NCBI GenBank assembly: GCA_019648995.1
Contig: BLXT01001432.1
Location: 91,893-126,334, forward strand
DNA length: 34,442 nt
Source: Plakobranchus ocellatus
Lineage: Eukaryota; Mollusca; Gastropoda; Plakobranchidae
Direction: 5' to 3'
This document shows, in pieces, positions 1 to 11,989 of the stretch. Below the pieces are notes generated by a model. The model did no database searches. It saw nothing but the letters and a program-made list of their open reading frames with translations, and was not told the DNA's origin. A program made the translations under genes and the position numbers. The first letter of the stretch is position 1. Each line of letters starts with the position of its first letter.

Positions 1-1456
1 TAAGTTTTAATTCCTTTTAATCCGTACCTTGGACTTCCTCACAACATTAATATAAAGTTGATGGTTTATTTTGTGAACACCAGTCTTGCATATGCTGGAA
101 CGAAATGAAATTTTTTTTAGATTGATGAAAAAGTATAGTGCGGATTAGATAAAATCAACACGTCAGGGACGGAAATAATTGGTTGACTTCAAGCGAGGGT
201 TGACTCTAAACATTTCAAAAATATAAAGAAAAATAAGAGGACTACCAAAAAGGATTGACACTAAACAAGGACTTTCCTCAAGAAAGTTGACTTAATTTGT
301 GTGTGTGTTTATGTTAATTAGTTAATGTATATATACATGCACACATATGTAGCTATATTGGTTTTTTTTTAATGGTAAGGAATATTTATAGAGAACATTT
401 TTTTTCGGCTAGTGCTCCGAATATGCACATAAGAAAATCTTTTAAAAAATATAGCCTGCTGACTTACTTATCATAATATAACCATTATTTTCTTTTCATA
501 ATATGCATATTCTTCCAAAATTTACGCTGAATTGCAGCTAATCAATGAAAAGTCAGCCGTTATCATTCAACGGCATAATTGAAGGTTCATTTTTAACCCA
601 AAAGATATAAATTAAATTGCCATTGTAAATAATTGTGATCCAGCAATTTTTAAAATTTGTGTACAATGTATCAAAGTGAAAAATTAATCTCTCCTTGTCT
701 TTCAATTATCTGTAAGATAACTCATGCTAATGCTCAACTTTATATGAATGGAGAGAGATCCAACTACAAACAACAAAAGAATAGTTCTAATCAAAAAACC
801 CGCTTTTGAATGAGGAAAAAATATCTCGAGATCTAGTTCTAGATCAAATTCTATTTTGTCTTTTATCGGAACTCATCTTAAAAATGATTTAATACATTTT
901 TAAATACTTATTTCAGTTCAACACTTGATTTGTACAAACCTGCGATTCAGTTACTCTTGAAAACATTTTCATCAACCATAGGTTGTAGTAACAAAATGTA
1001 GATTGAGATAAAACGCATGGATCGACGCAAGTTTTGAGTGAGCTCTAAGGCCTAAGTCTGGATCTCGATTTCATAGGCTAAAGATTTGGGTAGACTAGAT
1101 CAAGCCAATGTTCACTGAATTAGGTGAGTAGAACTGAAATGAGCATAATCCAAGGTCTGTGCTTAGTGTGTCTCTTTTCATTTAGTATGTATTTCTTTCT
1201 CTCTTCCCTTTTTTCACTCACTTTCACCTCCTTATGCTTAGACACACAATACATGTGTAATATAAGATAAGATTAGTAGACTTTCTAGTAGACATTGCAA
1301 CAAGCCTTGGAGAACTCACAGTCGTTATTGTTATTGACTACAGAGCGCCACAGCACATACTCACACGCTCATACAGTCACTCACTTATTTAAATGGTGGG
1401 GATAAACTCACTTGAATAATTTTAATACTATTACATGGAGTTACTCATCCTGCCCG
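1..1456. other. Non-coding AT-rich DNA
   Basis: No open frame of useful length with coding character and no recognisable element was found on either strand. The sequence is AT-rich with scattered TCTAGATC-like words (for example near 825-850) and short poly-T and poly-A runs. Confidence 0.6.
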
Positions 1457-1485
1457 ACACACACACACAAACACACACACACACA
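1457..1485. repeat. (AC)n microsatellite
   Basis: Alternating A and C for about 29 bases with one interruption (an AAA step near 1469-1471). An ordinary dinucleotide microsatellite. Confidence 0.9.
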
Positions 1486-1570
1486 GTCAATAACTTGTAA
1501 ATTCTTAAGACCTAGACTTTCAGAGTTATTCAGTTAGATCTAAAAAGAAAAGATACAATTATTAGGGTGC

Positions 1571-1606
1571 TTTTTTATTTATTTATTTATTTATTTTTTT
1601 TTTTTT
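1571..1606. repeat. (TTTA)n and poly-T tract
   Basis: Five or so TTTA units followed by a T run. Could be the A-rich tail of an old retroposon on the minus strand, but no body of such an element is visible. Confidence 0.75.
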
Positions 1607-1677
1607 AAAGAAAGGACAGTTAACATTTTAATCCCCTGAAAAATGAATTTAAAAATTCACTGTACGCCTATTTCTTG

Positions 1678-1680
<3 letters not shown>

Positions 1681-1739
<59 letters not shown>

Positions 1740-1747
1740 GAGAGAGG
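1681..1747. repeat. (AG)n microsatellite
   Basis: A nearly pure AG tract of about 67 bases with a single GGG interruption near 1728-1730. Confidence 0.95.
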
Positions 1748-1861
1748 GCCGACTGATTGACATACGAACCAACTGACAGACTTCACATATTCAGTCGAGA
1801 AATTAATATGTGACTGACTTTCAGAGAGGCAAAAAACTTGCGCTGGATTGTGATCTCAGGG

Positions 1862-1917
1862 TTGTGGTCCTCAATGGGAAGGGCACAAGGAAGGGGTTCA
1901 AATCCGCATCCAAAGGT
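1862..1917 (+). repeat. Possible tRNA-derived SINE head (weak)
   Basis: A B-box-like word GGTTCAAATCC at about 1896-1906 is preceded about 30 bases upstream by an A-box-like GTGGTCCTCAATGGG. This is the spacing of an internal RNA polymerase III promoter. There is no tRNA cloverleaf I can fold and no clear SINE body or tail, so this may be chance. Confidence 0.22.
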
Positions 1918-2256
1918 CCTCTAGTCGTTTTAAAACCAACGAAATTGAGACTTCTTCCATAACTTTACTGTTCTATGAAATAAAGGAACAGAGATTGAGT
2001 ATACTTTTTTAAAATTGATATTTTTTTTTATACATTCCACTCATTTCTTTACGCCTGAGCTTCTTTGTCTTGCATTCCGATGGTTTGGTTTTTGTGCATA
2101 TAACCTGTCCACAACTAGGAGATCTCAGACTTTCAGGTCATCGTCAGACCAGGACGTCGATATTGAACAGGCTCGAGCTCAAATTCGTAACAGGAGAGAT
2201 CTCTCATGGCGAGTGCACTTACGATTGTGCCACCAAAATCTTTCTCAATTCCACCT

Positions 2257-2274
2257 CCCCCCCCCCCCCCCCCC
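2257..2274. repeat. Poly-C run (18 bases)
   Basis: Uninterrupted C run. The short open frames crossing it, including one ending in a proline run, are artefacts of this tract. Confidence 0.9.
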
Positions 2275-3050
2275 AAATACGGCGTAATATCGACACGCGA
2301 GTAACATTATTTTATTCTTTGTCAAGAACATGAAAAGTCTACCAATGAAGGTTTTATTTCAATAAAATCCTTTTTATGGGAGTACAAACTACCTCAGCGG
2401 TTCGATTCTAGATCGGACACCCAGGCTTGAAAACGGACTGTTTTTTTGTTTGTTTGTTGTTTTTTTTTTTTATGCGATCAGAATCCGGGCAATACATCAA
2501 GTCTCCTTTATTCGTAAATGATTCAAAGAGTATGTAAAAAGCTATGTCGGCACAAAAGAAAAAAAAATCCATTTGAGTGAAGAACATAAAATTTTAAACC
2601 TACCCTTTTTCCCAATCTCTTTCTTTTTCTTTAAACATATTGTGTTTCCTTCTGTAAAAACTTCTGATATAAGATTTTTCTCTGCCTCTGACACTGCCGA
2701 TCTGTGTATTTGCCAATAAAATCATTCACATAAATCATTTGTTTTCCTTTGCTGAAGCTTATCCGTAAAGCCCGTTGTGTATCGCTCACTCATCGTTTTT
2801 ACACATGCAAGGAAAATTCCCTTCTTTTGACAAATGAGCAAACGAGATAGAGGATTGATATGCAAAAATCTCTTTCGAACCGAGTCGATTGACACAGATT
2901 TGTTTAAAAGGTGGTGCCTATAAATGAAACATGGATTTTATCATTCAGTCAAGAAAAAAAAATGTCTTCCGTGTAATGGGAAACCCCTTTCTTTTCTCCT
3001 TTACTTAAAAGGCAAAGGCTACACCATCAAGTAGAAAGGCCATGCTGTTG
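2275..3050. other. Non-coding DNA before the retrotransposon relic
   Basis: No coding frame seen. It contains a possible B-box word GGTTCGATTCT near 2399 followed by a T-rich tract, too little to call a SINE. The 5' part of the retrotransposon at 3054 cannot be recognised here, so that element is probably truncated. Confidence 0.5.
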
Positions 3051-3053
3051 TGT

Positions 3054-3865
3054 TTCAAACCCATCAAAAGAGGTGCGAGGCAGGGTGTGAAAAGTCTGCT
3101 GATCATTTTAAGTTATAAAATAATAGTGAAATAATCTTAAATATCTAGAGGATATTTCTGGCTTAAAAGTAAATGGAGAAATTATTGACCCCAGGTATGC
3201 AGATGATACAGTTTTAATAGCCAAATCTAATGAAAAACTTCCAAAACCTTCTAGATGCTATTATGTTAGACAGCGAGAGAATAGACCCGTCTTTGAATTT
3301 AAAAAAAAAAAAAAAGAAAAACGGAATGAACGGTCATTTGGAGAAATCCTCAAACCCAAATTCAATCTCGGTGGCAAAGCAGAAAAAAAATCAAAGAAGT
3401 TACAAAATTCACATATCTTGGCTTTCTTATTTACATTTGATGATAGATGCACAAGTGAAATAAGATAAAGGATATATTTTAAAATTTAAAAAACTATGGA
3501 CACCAAACTAATTCTAATGTAAACTTTATTATGTAGGAGCAATGCTATGATATGGAAGTGTGTGTTGGGCAATATACAAGGAAAGAGAGAAAAGTAGAAG
3601 CAGTAGAGGCGTAATGAACTAGAAGTCCGATGAATCGGTTCTGAAAAAAAGCTGAATTTGAGCGATCATCCATTAAAACCATAAGACGGAGGCAACTATA
3701 ATTTCTAGGACACATTTCGCTGACACAAGGTTCAAGACAATTAGCATTCACTGGAAAGATTAAATGCAAACGCAGTAGAAGTAGTCAATATTGAAAGTTA
3801 TGGGCAATGGGTAATGGTAGCAACATTAACCTTATCAGGCCAACTGGATACAGTTGAATCTTATT
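3054..3865 (+). pseudogene. Decayed non-LTR (LINE) reverse transcriptase relic
   Basis: Conceptual translation in shifting frames gives the C-terminal half of a LINE reverse transcriptase. In order: IKRGARQGV at about 3060-3087 (the finger/palm motif before the catalytic site), then GLKVNGEII, then the catalytic motif YADDTVLIA with YADD at 3196-3207, then a leucine-rich helix (LLDAIMLDSE) one frame over. Further on come a TSEIR-like motif near 3450, MLLYGSVCW-like residues near 3540, and a C-terminal RRRQL..FLGHI...TGKIK.KRSR signature near 3690-3780. That final block is typical of the connection and tail of RTE-like or related LINE proteins; the clade is my inference. The copy is broken by several frameshifts, an A-run near 3300 and stops such as the TAA after SEIR. 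No endonuclease domain is visible, so it is a 5'-truncated dead copy. Confidence 0.88.
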
Positions 3866-4934
3866 ACATGTATAATGGAGCTAAACTCAAACGTGTAATG
3901 CATATTCAAATTTTTGTGGGGCGTCAATAAAATCCACAAAATTATAGATATGATATTCTAGATCATGCTATTTTACGTGAGCATATTTTAAAATCTCGAA
4001 GTTGTTTTATGGATTTACAAAACGACATTTATAACCCTATTTAAATCTTATTGAGCTGGCGAAACTAACTAATAGTAGGTAGACATTTTAATAACAATAA
4101 TGTTTCGGAACTTTGTGCACCGCAAGTCAAAGCTAAATGAAAAAAAAAAACAGCATTAAATGTTTGGTGCACAACTTCTGTTTTCTTGAGAATATCTTTC
4201 AAATAAATAATACAAATAATGGGTTTGGCTAGTTTTCATAATGGAAATAAAAAAAATGTGCTTTATCTTTGCCATGCGTCGTGTGCCAAAAAACGGCCAA
4301 GTGATTCCTAATTTGCTATTATTTTTCAAACGAGGTCACTCTAGATACTGAGGCTCTCAGAAATGCTTCAATCAACCTTTTTTACGTTTAAATTGGCTGT
4401 TACACTAAACAAAAAAATTGACGTATTTTACAAAAGATCGAGTTAAAAAGTTGTGCCACTCCCTGTAAATCGTAAGCCGAAAATGGCACAGTGCGAGAAT
4501 AGGATCTAACTATTGAATTTGTCTCTGTAATATGACTGAATCAAACTTTATGCCTATTCCTTAAGCCCCCAAGAGAATTCAAAGACTCCCGCAGGCTTAT
4601 TAGCGATTTAATTTGAGTGTTCACGTTGTTAATGGCCATTCAGTGTTACTGTTTACATCATTTGGGTTTATTATTCGTATTTACTGAAGGTCTACTAGGA
4701 GAGCCTACTAATATATTTTTGCTTTTTTATACATCCCTGAAAGTTTAGAGATCTACAATGAAACGGAACATTCACTGATCAATAGCGCAAAGTGCAATCG
4801 ACAATAAAAGAAAGATAAAACTATCAATTTATTATCAATTGTCTTTCCACTTTCATCAAAACATTATTAAGACCAGCATCGTTATCACCACCTCCATCAT
4901 CATCCCACCTTCATAATCTCTTAATCATTAGCAG
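3866..4934. other. Non-coding DNA with an ATC-rich end
   Basis: No gene or element recognised. The last 70 bases (about 4865-4920) are a degenerate ATC/CAC-rich stretch like those at 5683-5866 and 6947-7190. Confidence 0.55.
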
Positions 4935-4941
4935 TAGCACA

Positions 4942-5678
<737 letters not shown>

Positions 5679-5682
5679 TAGC

Positions 5683-5866
5683 ACATTTATCATCATCACC
5701 AATACCATCTGTATCATAATAATTTTCGTCGTCATCATCGCCTCCGTCATCATTGTCTTCATATCTCCTTTCATCATTATCATCATCGTTATCTTCATTC
5801 GCATCATCATCATCACCTTCATTGTCTTTATCCTCGTAATGATCCACTGTCTCCTTAACTAAGTCG
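5683..5866. repeat. Degenerate ATC/ATT triplet array
   Basis: Long stretch of TCATCATCAC-like and ATTATC-like triplets with substitutions. It creates spurious open frames rich in methionine, aspartate or isoleucine depending on the frame. Confidence 0.85.
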
Positions 5867-6639
5867 TGTATCATTTTGACTTAAATCATTTCATTCTTAG
5901 GACACAAAGGTTTAAAATGAAAAAAAAAAAAAAAAAATCTAAACAAAAGACATTTGCCGTGAGATGCCCTGAGTTGTTTATTAAAAAATTCTCATTTAAT
6001 TTTGTTAGATTGGTCAAGGTAAAATAGGGAAGAACACGAGAAGAGACGGTGAGGCTCAAAGCTCACCCATGAATAGCACTTAATGATCGTCAGACCTAGC
6101 TTCAGTTGCAGTCCAAACACCTTAGCATAAAGGCCTCCAAATTAATATATTGGAGTACAGACAGCTGGTAATCGGGTATGTAAAATATTGCTTATGTTTG
6201 GACTCATTGCCTATGCAGCTGCCCTATGGGCTATGATCTAATCGCAAGTTCGACTAAATGATAATAATAATAATATATTTTAGTTGGCAGATATTTGCCG
6301 ATGTAGGCTTTGTGTCAGGGTGATCGGAAAATTTAATGGTATAAAAATGTTAAATATTTTTTAAAAAATTAAATATTGAAATGTTAAATGAATGATATAT
6401 ATCTAACTAAGTGTTAGACTTAGAGTGCTTGAAATATTAATGGGGTGTAAATCTAAGTGTTTAAGCGTTAACGATATGTATTTTTATTAATAAATATTAG
6501 AAAGAAAGGTTATCCACACAGGAACGTCTTCTACATTTCTTTATTTTTATTAAGTAACAGAAAATATGTTGAATTACGAGTTTTGAATAAGCGGAAATGT
6601 AGTAAGAATTCATTCCATTATTGAATTGTTCAGGGAACA
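5867..6639. other. Non-coding intergenic DNA
   Basis: No coding signal seen. It contains a 17-base A run near 5922-5937 and a short (ATA)n tract near 6260. Confidence 0.55.
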
Positions 6640-6770
6640 GTCCTGGAACGGGCTGAAAATCAAACTACTTTTAAAAGGGGTCCTGGAGTGGACTGAAGTT
6701 GTATTAGACTTTAGTCCTTGAACGGATTGAAAATTAATCATATCTAAAGTGGAGTTTGGGAATGGACTGA
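6640..6770. repeat. Degenerate tandem repeat, period about 34-40 bases
   Basis: Four related units begin at 6640, 6680, 6714 and 6754. The core reads GTCCTGGAACGGGCTGAA, GTCCTGGAGTGGACTGAAG, GTCCTTGAACGGATTGAA and GTTTGGGAATGGACTGA. The spacing alternates 40, 34, 40 bases, so it is an old, diverged minisatellite. Confidence 0.65.
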
Positions 6771-6946
6771 GCTATATTATACATGTATTTAGTTGCACAC
6801 CTATATTATTGCACATACAAAATAATGAAGCTTGGCCCAAAAAAAGATTGCAGCAGTCGTTTGCCTCAACTGAGCATACTGCTTACATAAACGTGTTGTC
6901 ATCGTCAATACGTCCTTATCTACATCTATATCCCCCTACCGTTACA

Positions 6947-7190
6947 AACATCATCACTTCCATAATATCACCACCACTGTCATCATCATCATCACTACTT
7001 ATCACCATCTCAATTATCATAATCAGTACCATCTCCATCAAGATAACAATTATCATTATCCCCACCGACATTATCGTCTTCACAATTACTTTCAATCATC
7101 AGCATTACCATTATCATCTTCATCGGCATAATCATCACCACCTTTATCAATATTAAACGTTATTATCATCACCACTATTGTGGTCGTGTC
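6947..7190. repeat. Degenerate ATC/CAC triplet array
   Basis: Continuous runs of ATC, CAC and ATT triplets with many substitutions. A plus-strand open frame (6749-7156) covers it but is only low-complexity serine, threonine, isoleucine and histidine residues. Confidence 0.85.
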
Positions 7191-8486
7191 ACCATCACCC
7201 TTTACACAACTGATGATATAATATAATCATCCTTACAAAGCGTTCCTTACGACCAGTAGCCATAGCGATATTGGCTTACAGAGTATGTATGCGTTTATCC
7301 TGGCAATTGTTTACTGTACCAAAGTATGGGTCGAAAACGACTCACGACTTACAATTTGTATAGTAATGGCGAAGTACGGGGAGGGCGAGGCGATTTTTCT
7401 GCTGATAAAACCTTACTCATAGTTATATACTATAACATTTTTTTTTTTAAATATATTATTGTACCAAGTCAATTTAATTGAAAAGTTGACATTGAAAGAT
7501 ACTGGGAAAATATAATGAAACAAACCAGTTTCAGTAATTATCTGATTTGGTATGGTTCTCCTAGGTTGGAGCTTCCACTTTCAGAGCTGCCAACCCATCC
7601 AGCCAGTAAAATGTAAAATTTGAGACAAAAATGTGTAAGATTTACGAAAAAAAAAAAGGTACAATCGTAGACAGATATGCATTTAGAAAAGCTACTCGGT
7701 AATGCAATGCATGAATTTTGACAAAACACGCAACAGCAGGTCTGAGAAAGAAATGATGGGAAATATGATGCACAAAAAAAAAAAATGGCCTCCCTGGCAA
7801 AAAGGCGGATAATTCAAAATATTGATATGTAAATGTGTACAATGGCCAAAAAGGCGCACAAATACGTGTTTTTCGCATATTTCAGCTCTGCAGTTAGTTT
7901 ACGTAACAATTGATATTTTTTTACTATTGATCACCTAAGTTTGAGTTTAATGAAATATATATAGTTTTCTATGACCGAAGGTACAGTATATGTCATAAAT
8001 GCCTGACAGTGACATATGGGACTCAAATGATGAAGGCAAACAGGGTGTAGAGATACATGTCGTGTTTTTTCCACTTTTACGTCAAATTTATAGACAAATA
8101 AAGACAGGCTAATCTAGCAAGTAGTATCTGCCAAATTTTTGGGCAGATATTTCAATCAACAAAAATATAAATAAGAAAATTGAAACAAGCAGTCTAAAAT
8201 AAAAGGTTCAATAAAGGAATTAATCAGTGGAAATTGGTTTTTCAAGAAATCTATTTCTACTTCATGTACTCAAAAAAAGAAAGGTGATAGAATACCCTTA
8301 ACACACACAAAAAAGGACGTATGTCAAGAAAAGATGTATGCTTAGTTTTAAAAATTGAAAATAGAAGTGTAAAATTTTTACAAAGAGCCGTAATGGTTGG
8401 CATTCCTGAATGTCAGAAAAGAAGACAAAAGTGAAATCATATTTTAAAAACTGAAACATGAAACACGAAAAATAACACAAAGCCAA
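7191..8486. other. Intergenic DNA downstream of the reticulon gene
   Basis: No coding frame with recognisable content. An 8-bp perfect hairpin sits at 8125-8149. Minus-strand open frames at 7538-7878 and 8298-8498 are AT-rich, unrelated to any family I know, and lie in or just past the downstream-element region of the gene. Confidence 0.55.
8125..8149. other. Perfect 8-bp hairpin
   Basis: TATCTGCC at 8125-8132 pairs with GGCAGATA at 8142-8149 around a 9-base A/T loop. It lies about 340 bases past the proposed poly(A) signal of the reticulon transcript. Function unknown. Confidence 0.5.
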
Positions 8487-8506
8487 ATAAATTAACACAA
8501 ATTATG

Positions 8507-8512
8507 TTTATT
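8507..8512 (-). terminator. Candidate polyadenylation signal AATAAA
   Basis: The plus strand reads TTTATT, so the minus-strand transcript has AATAAA. It is followed within 15-50 bases by GU/U-rich stretches (TTTGTGTT, then CTTTGTGTTATTTTTCGTG), the usual downstream context of a metazoan cleavage site. Cleavage would fall near 8490. Earlier AATAAA words inside the UTR (for example 11130-11125) could give shorter ends. Confidence 0.5.
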
Positions 8513-8996
8513 GAGTTAAACAAGGACAAATAACTGCAATGTCTGTACCTTTCAAACAAGGTGTAAAATGCCTGAATATGGAAAGCCTACTACACTAACA
8601 TAAGCTGGCTTGTTGTGATACAGCAGATCCACCTTTTATCAAAATGCTTTCTTCAGAGAAACATATTTCTACCTGTATTTTGAAATACCATGTAATTATG
8701 TTTGTATACATTTTAGGACTACACATCTTATAAGTTTCTGTTCCATCTTAATTCTTTCGGTCCGAATGACAATATTTTTTATCCTGTTTTAGAATAATTT
8801 TAGATATCATACTCTTAACCTATTGACCAAAAAATTGTGCATTATCATAAATAAAAGGGGAACTTCTTCAGTTGCATAATCAAAGTAGTCTTGTCAAGAC
8901 ATGAAAACTGCAAGACATTCATGATCCTCTTGGAACATAATATAATCTGCAGAAAACTGAGAAAAAATTTAATTGCCTGTGAATATATATATCTAA

Positions 8997-9078
8997 CAGG
9001 CATGGGAGTTGCTTATTTGAAAAAACACTGAAACCAGGCCACAGGAACCTGTGTTTCCATTCTCCATTCCCATGCCTG
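8997..9078 (-). other. Long-range stem in the 3' UTR
   Basis: CAGGCATGGGA at 8997-9007 is the exact reverse complement of 9068-9078, with a 60-base loop. The loop holds a smaller palindrome, CACAGGAACCTGTG, near 9040-9053. In the RNA this would form a stem with an internal hairpin. Confidence 0.5.
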
Positions 9079-11940
9079 ATCCGAAATATAACTGCAATAC
9101 GAAGATAAGACTATAACTTAGACTGGTTGAGTGACCAATGATATTTTGTTATGCCTCAGATTTCATATTGCTCTACCTTTAATTTGCTTTTTTTTTTTCT
9201 GACATTTACCTTCTATTTAAGTCTATGACTATGTCTATTTTGTTGGATACTTGAAAACTTTTTTCCACCAATTCACTAACATTACATAGGTTTCAATTCC
9301 CTTTGACAAAAATCCAACCTTCTATTCTATCCCTGATAAATGATCAAATAAGCATTAGACAATGATTCTGTGAAATCTTTCACAAAAACCATGAGGAAAA
9401 TTTGATAAGGAAAAAGAGCATCAATTCAGTTAATTTGTAAGGGGCATCAACTGCTTACACTCTTTCACCACAAAAAAAATTCTCAAACTGAGAATTTAAA
9501 ATTAAAAGACATTTGACATTGATAGTAAGACTTTAAGAGATAAAAAGTGGAATTATGCACCACCATTTTGATACAGACACCAAAAGCATAATTCTATTTG
9601 AAGGGAAAAGGTGAAAATGTGCTTTAAATCAAAATTTATTTCCATAGAGCTGCACTATTGTACACAGAAGTGTAAGTGGCAGTATTAGTGGCCTTTTAAT
9701 TAAGAAATTCAATAGGAAAGCTGCAAATACTTGAGAAGTGAGGAGGAAAGGGAGTGGGTGCATGCTTTCAAAGTCACTGTTTGATTACCATCCTTCTTAT
9801 GCAAGTTTTGTAAAAAGTATATATATAAACACATGTATGAAAAAGAGATATGATTTTTTTTTTAATTCATTCCTTTAACCCAACCTTTCACATAACTAAG
9901 AATTCTAAATACAGACCGTGGAGCAAGAAAAAATGCATGTCTTGCATGTCATAGCAAATTGAGAGGCAATAAGCATCCAATTTATAATGTAAAAATTTAT
10001 GTCTTTCAAAACACTGCTTTAAGAGGAAAAATTAAAGATGTATACATATTTTTTTTTCATGCATTTGTAAAAGTTAAGGTTTTCTGCTCTCAAACTACCA
10101 CAAAAAAAAAAAAGAAAAGAAAAAAATAATCACTTATTTGAAACCAAGCATGAGGCCCTCATGATGGGATATTCCTCTCCACTTGCAAATATAAAAAAAT
10201 AAAAAATTCATTCTACATATCTTTAAAAATGTAACAGCACATAAAAATTTGATGAAACAGCCATTTTGCATACACATACTCAATCAAACTGCACAAGTCC
10301 ATCAAGTTTTTTTCAGAACATTTAAAAGAATGATGCTCAAATTACACATCATCTGTATAAAATTAAAATGAAAAAGCAATGAAAAAGCTGGCACAATCAC
10401 CTCTAGCTCAGCAGCACACAAATGTCTGAGTCAGAGCAAGCAAAAGGAGGGCAGGGAGTGGAGAACAGAGAAGAAATAGGTAGGTTTAGAAAGAGATGTG
10501 ATTATGAAATGCGAGGAGCTTTAAAAGACATTAATATCTTAAGGATAAGCATATTTTTAATAGTGAAATATGTAAAGAACACAAAGAAAAGATGTCACAT
10601 GTAACCTGGCGAAAAAATGGAAATTTAACAGATGGTAACCAAAAAAATATTGAAAAATAAAAAAAAAAAAGACTAAAAACTTTCATTTTGCTATTTTTTC
10701 ATAATGGCAGTTCGATTAAAATTTATCAAGACAGGATTTGACAAATACTCTGTGAAAGACACACAACTTTTCTTGATTTTTGCACTTCCAATACTGAATA
10801 TTTATCACGCTTCTGGGCTTTCAATACTGGTAATTGGATCCATATTAGCATACTATTATTAATGATGTTGCAATTTGTATGTAAAAAAATCAACAAAATA
10901 TGAGATCAGATGATAAAGCTAAAGAACTACAGAAACACAAAATAGAGAAAATAAGTAATAAAAATCCAGTTCCCAAATAAAATGTTTTTAAAAAAGAGAA
11001 GAAAAACTTATTTACAACAGAACACACTTACTGTTGGATTTACGTCCTTGTCTAAATACTTGTTTTCATTTTTGCTTAACCTATAAATTAAAAAATTTTG
11101 TGAGCCCAGAAAATAATTAAACAATTTATTTTGTACAAACCATTCATAGGATGGGTTAAAGGTTAGGCCTTTCTAAAAATGATCTTCCGATAAAAGTTAA
11201 CTTGAAAAAAAATTGCAATGCAACAAAAATTTTAGTTTGAATACATTACACTAAATGGCCGCTCTTCATAAATACATCAAAGTCATGGCAAAAGCTGGTT
11301 ATATATATGGTAAGGTTGTAAGGCATTGAAAGCTATGATCAAAGAGGAAAAAAAAATCCAAACCAAACTAAATAAATACAAATAGAAATCTCAAGTACAC
11401 CAACCAAAACACACAAATACATCAAGCACATGGGCATGTATTTACTGCTTATGTGAAATACATATACAAAATGCAAACTGTAAAGTGAGTTTTACACGAC
11501 TTTTTCTAAAACAAATTTTAACATACAAGAAAATGTTAATATACATGACGCTGACAAATGTCTAACCAAAACAAAGACATAAATATATACAAAGCAGAGA
11601 GTTCACTTAAGTCAATGTACAAATGATCTCTATCTTTATATACTGCAGACTCATCTTTGAGCAGTAACCACATTACCAAATGTCATTTAGACTACTTAAC
11701 ACATTCTTTTTAGAAAAGGTCACCTCTCCATCCTTTACTCTTACTGCATGACATGAAGCAGTTCTAACAGCTTGACCTTGAAAAGATGATGTTCAAGCAT
11801 TTGATAAATTCCAAATTAAAATATAGCCCAAATGTTTGATGCCATGAATTGACAAATCGACTCATTCACCTAGAATGAGAACTGACAAATTAAATCTAAA
11901 GGTTCCAGATATCTCAGTTGTATGGCTTGCTTGAAACGGT

Positions 11941-11989
11941 TTACTGGGGTTTTTCCTTCTTCTTCAAGAATGGAACTTTGCTCTGGACG
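11941..11989 (-). CDS. Reticulon last coding exon with stop
   Basis: The acceptor reads TTTCTCAAG before position 11989, behind a long pyrimidine-rich tract. The exon completes an isoleucine codon split 2+1 with the previous exon, then encodes VQSKVPFLKKKEKPQ and TAA. Vertebrate reticulons end in a similar IQAKIPG-like segment plus a short basic tail. Here the tail is two or so residues longer and the lysines are not in a strict KKXX position, so a simple dilysine ER signal is not evident. Confidence 0.93.

Larger units (their letters stand above)
8490..11940 (-). other. Probable 3' UTR of the reticulon mRNA
   Basis: From the stop codon at 11941-11943 the minus strand runs about 3.4 kb with no coding frame to the AATAAA at 8512-8507. 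The stretch is AT-rich and free of the simple-sequence arrays and triplet tracts common to the left, consistent with a transcribed unique region. It contains an 11-bp inverted repeat at 8997-9078. The real 3' end is not proven by sequence alone; cDNA would settle it. Confidence 0.5.

Noticed and set aside
2395..2470. B-box-like GGTTCGATTCT followed by a T-rich tract, possible SINE tail
   Set aside because: No A box at the right distance and no body; too little to annotate.
6749..7156. The longest plus-strand open frame (135 codons)
   Set aside because: More than half is ATC/CAC triplet array, the rest has no motif, and no splice or promoter context is seen.
10422..10604. 60-codon plus-strand frame starting MSESEQAKGG
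   Set aside because: It is antisense to the proposed 3' UTR, with no upstream signals and a biased lysine/glutamate composition from A/G-rich sequence.
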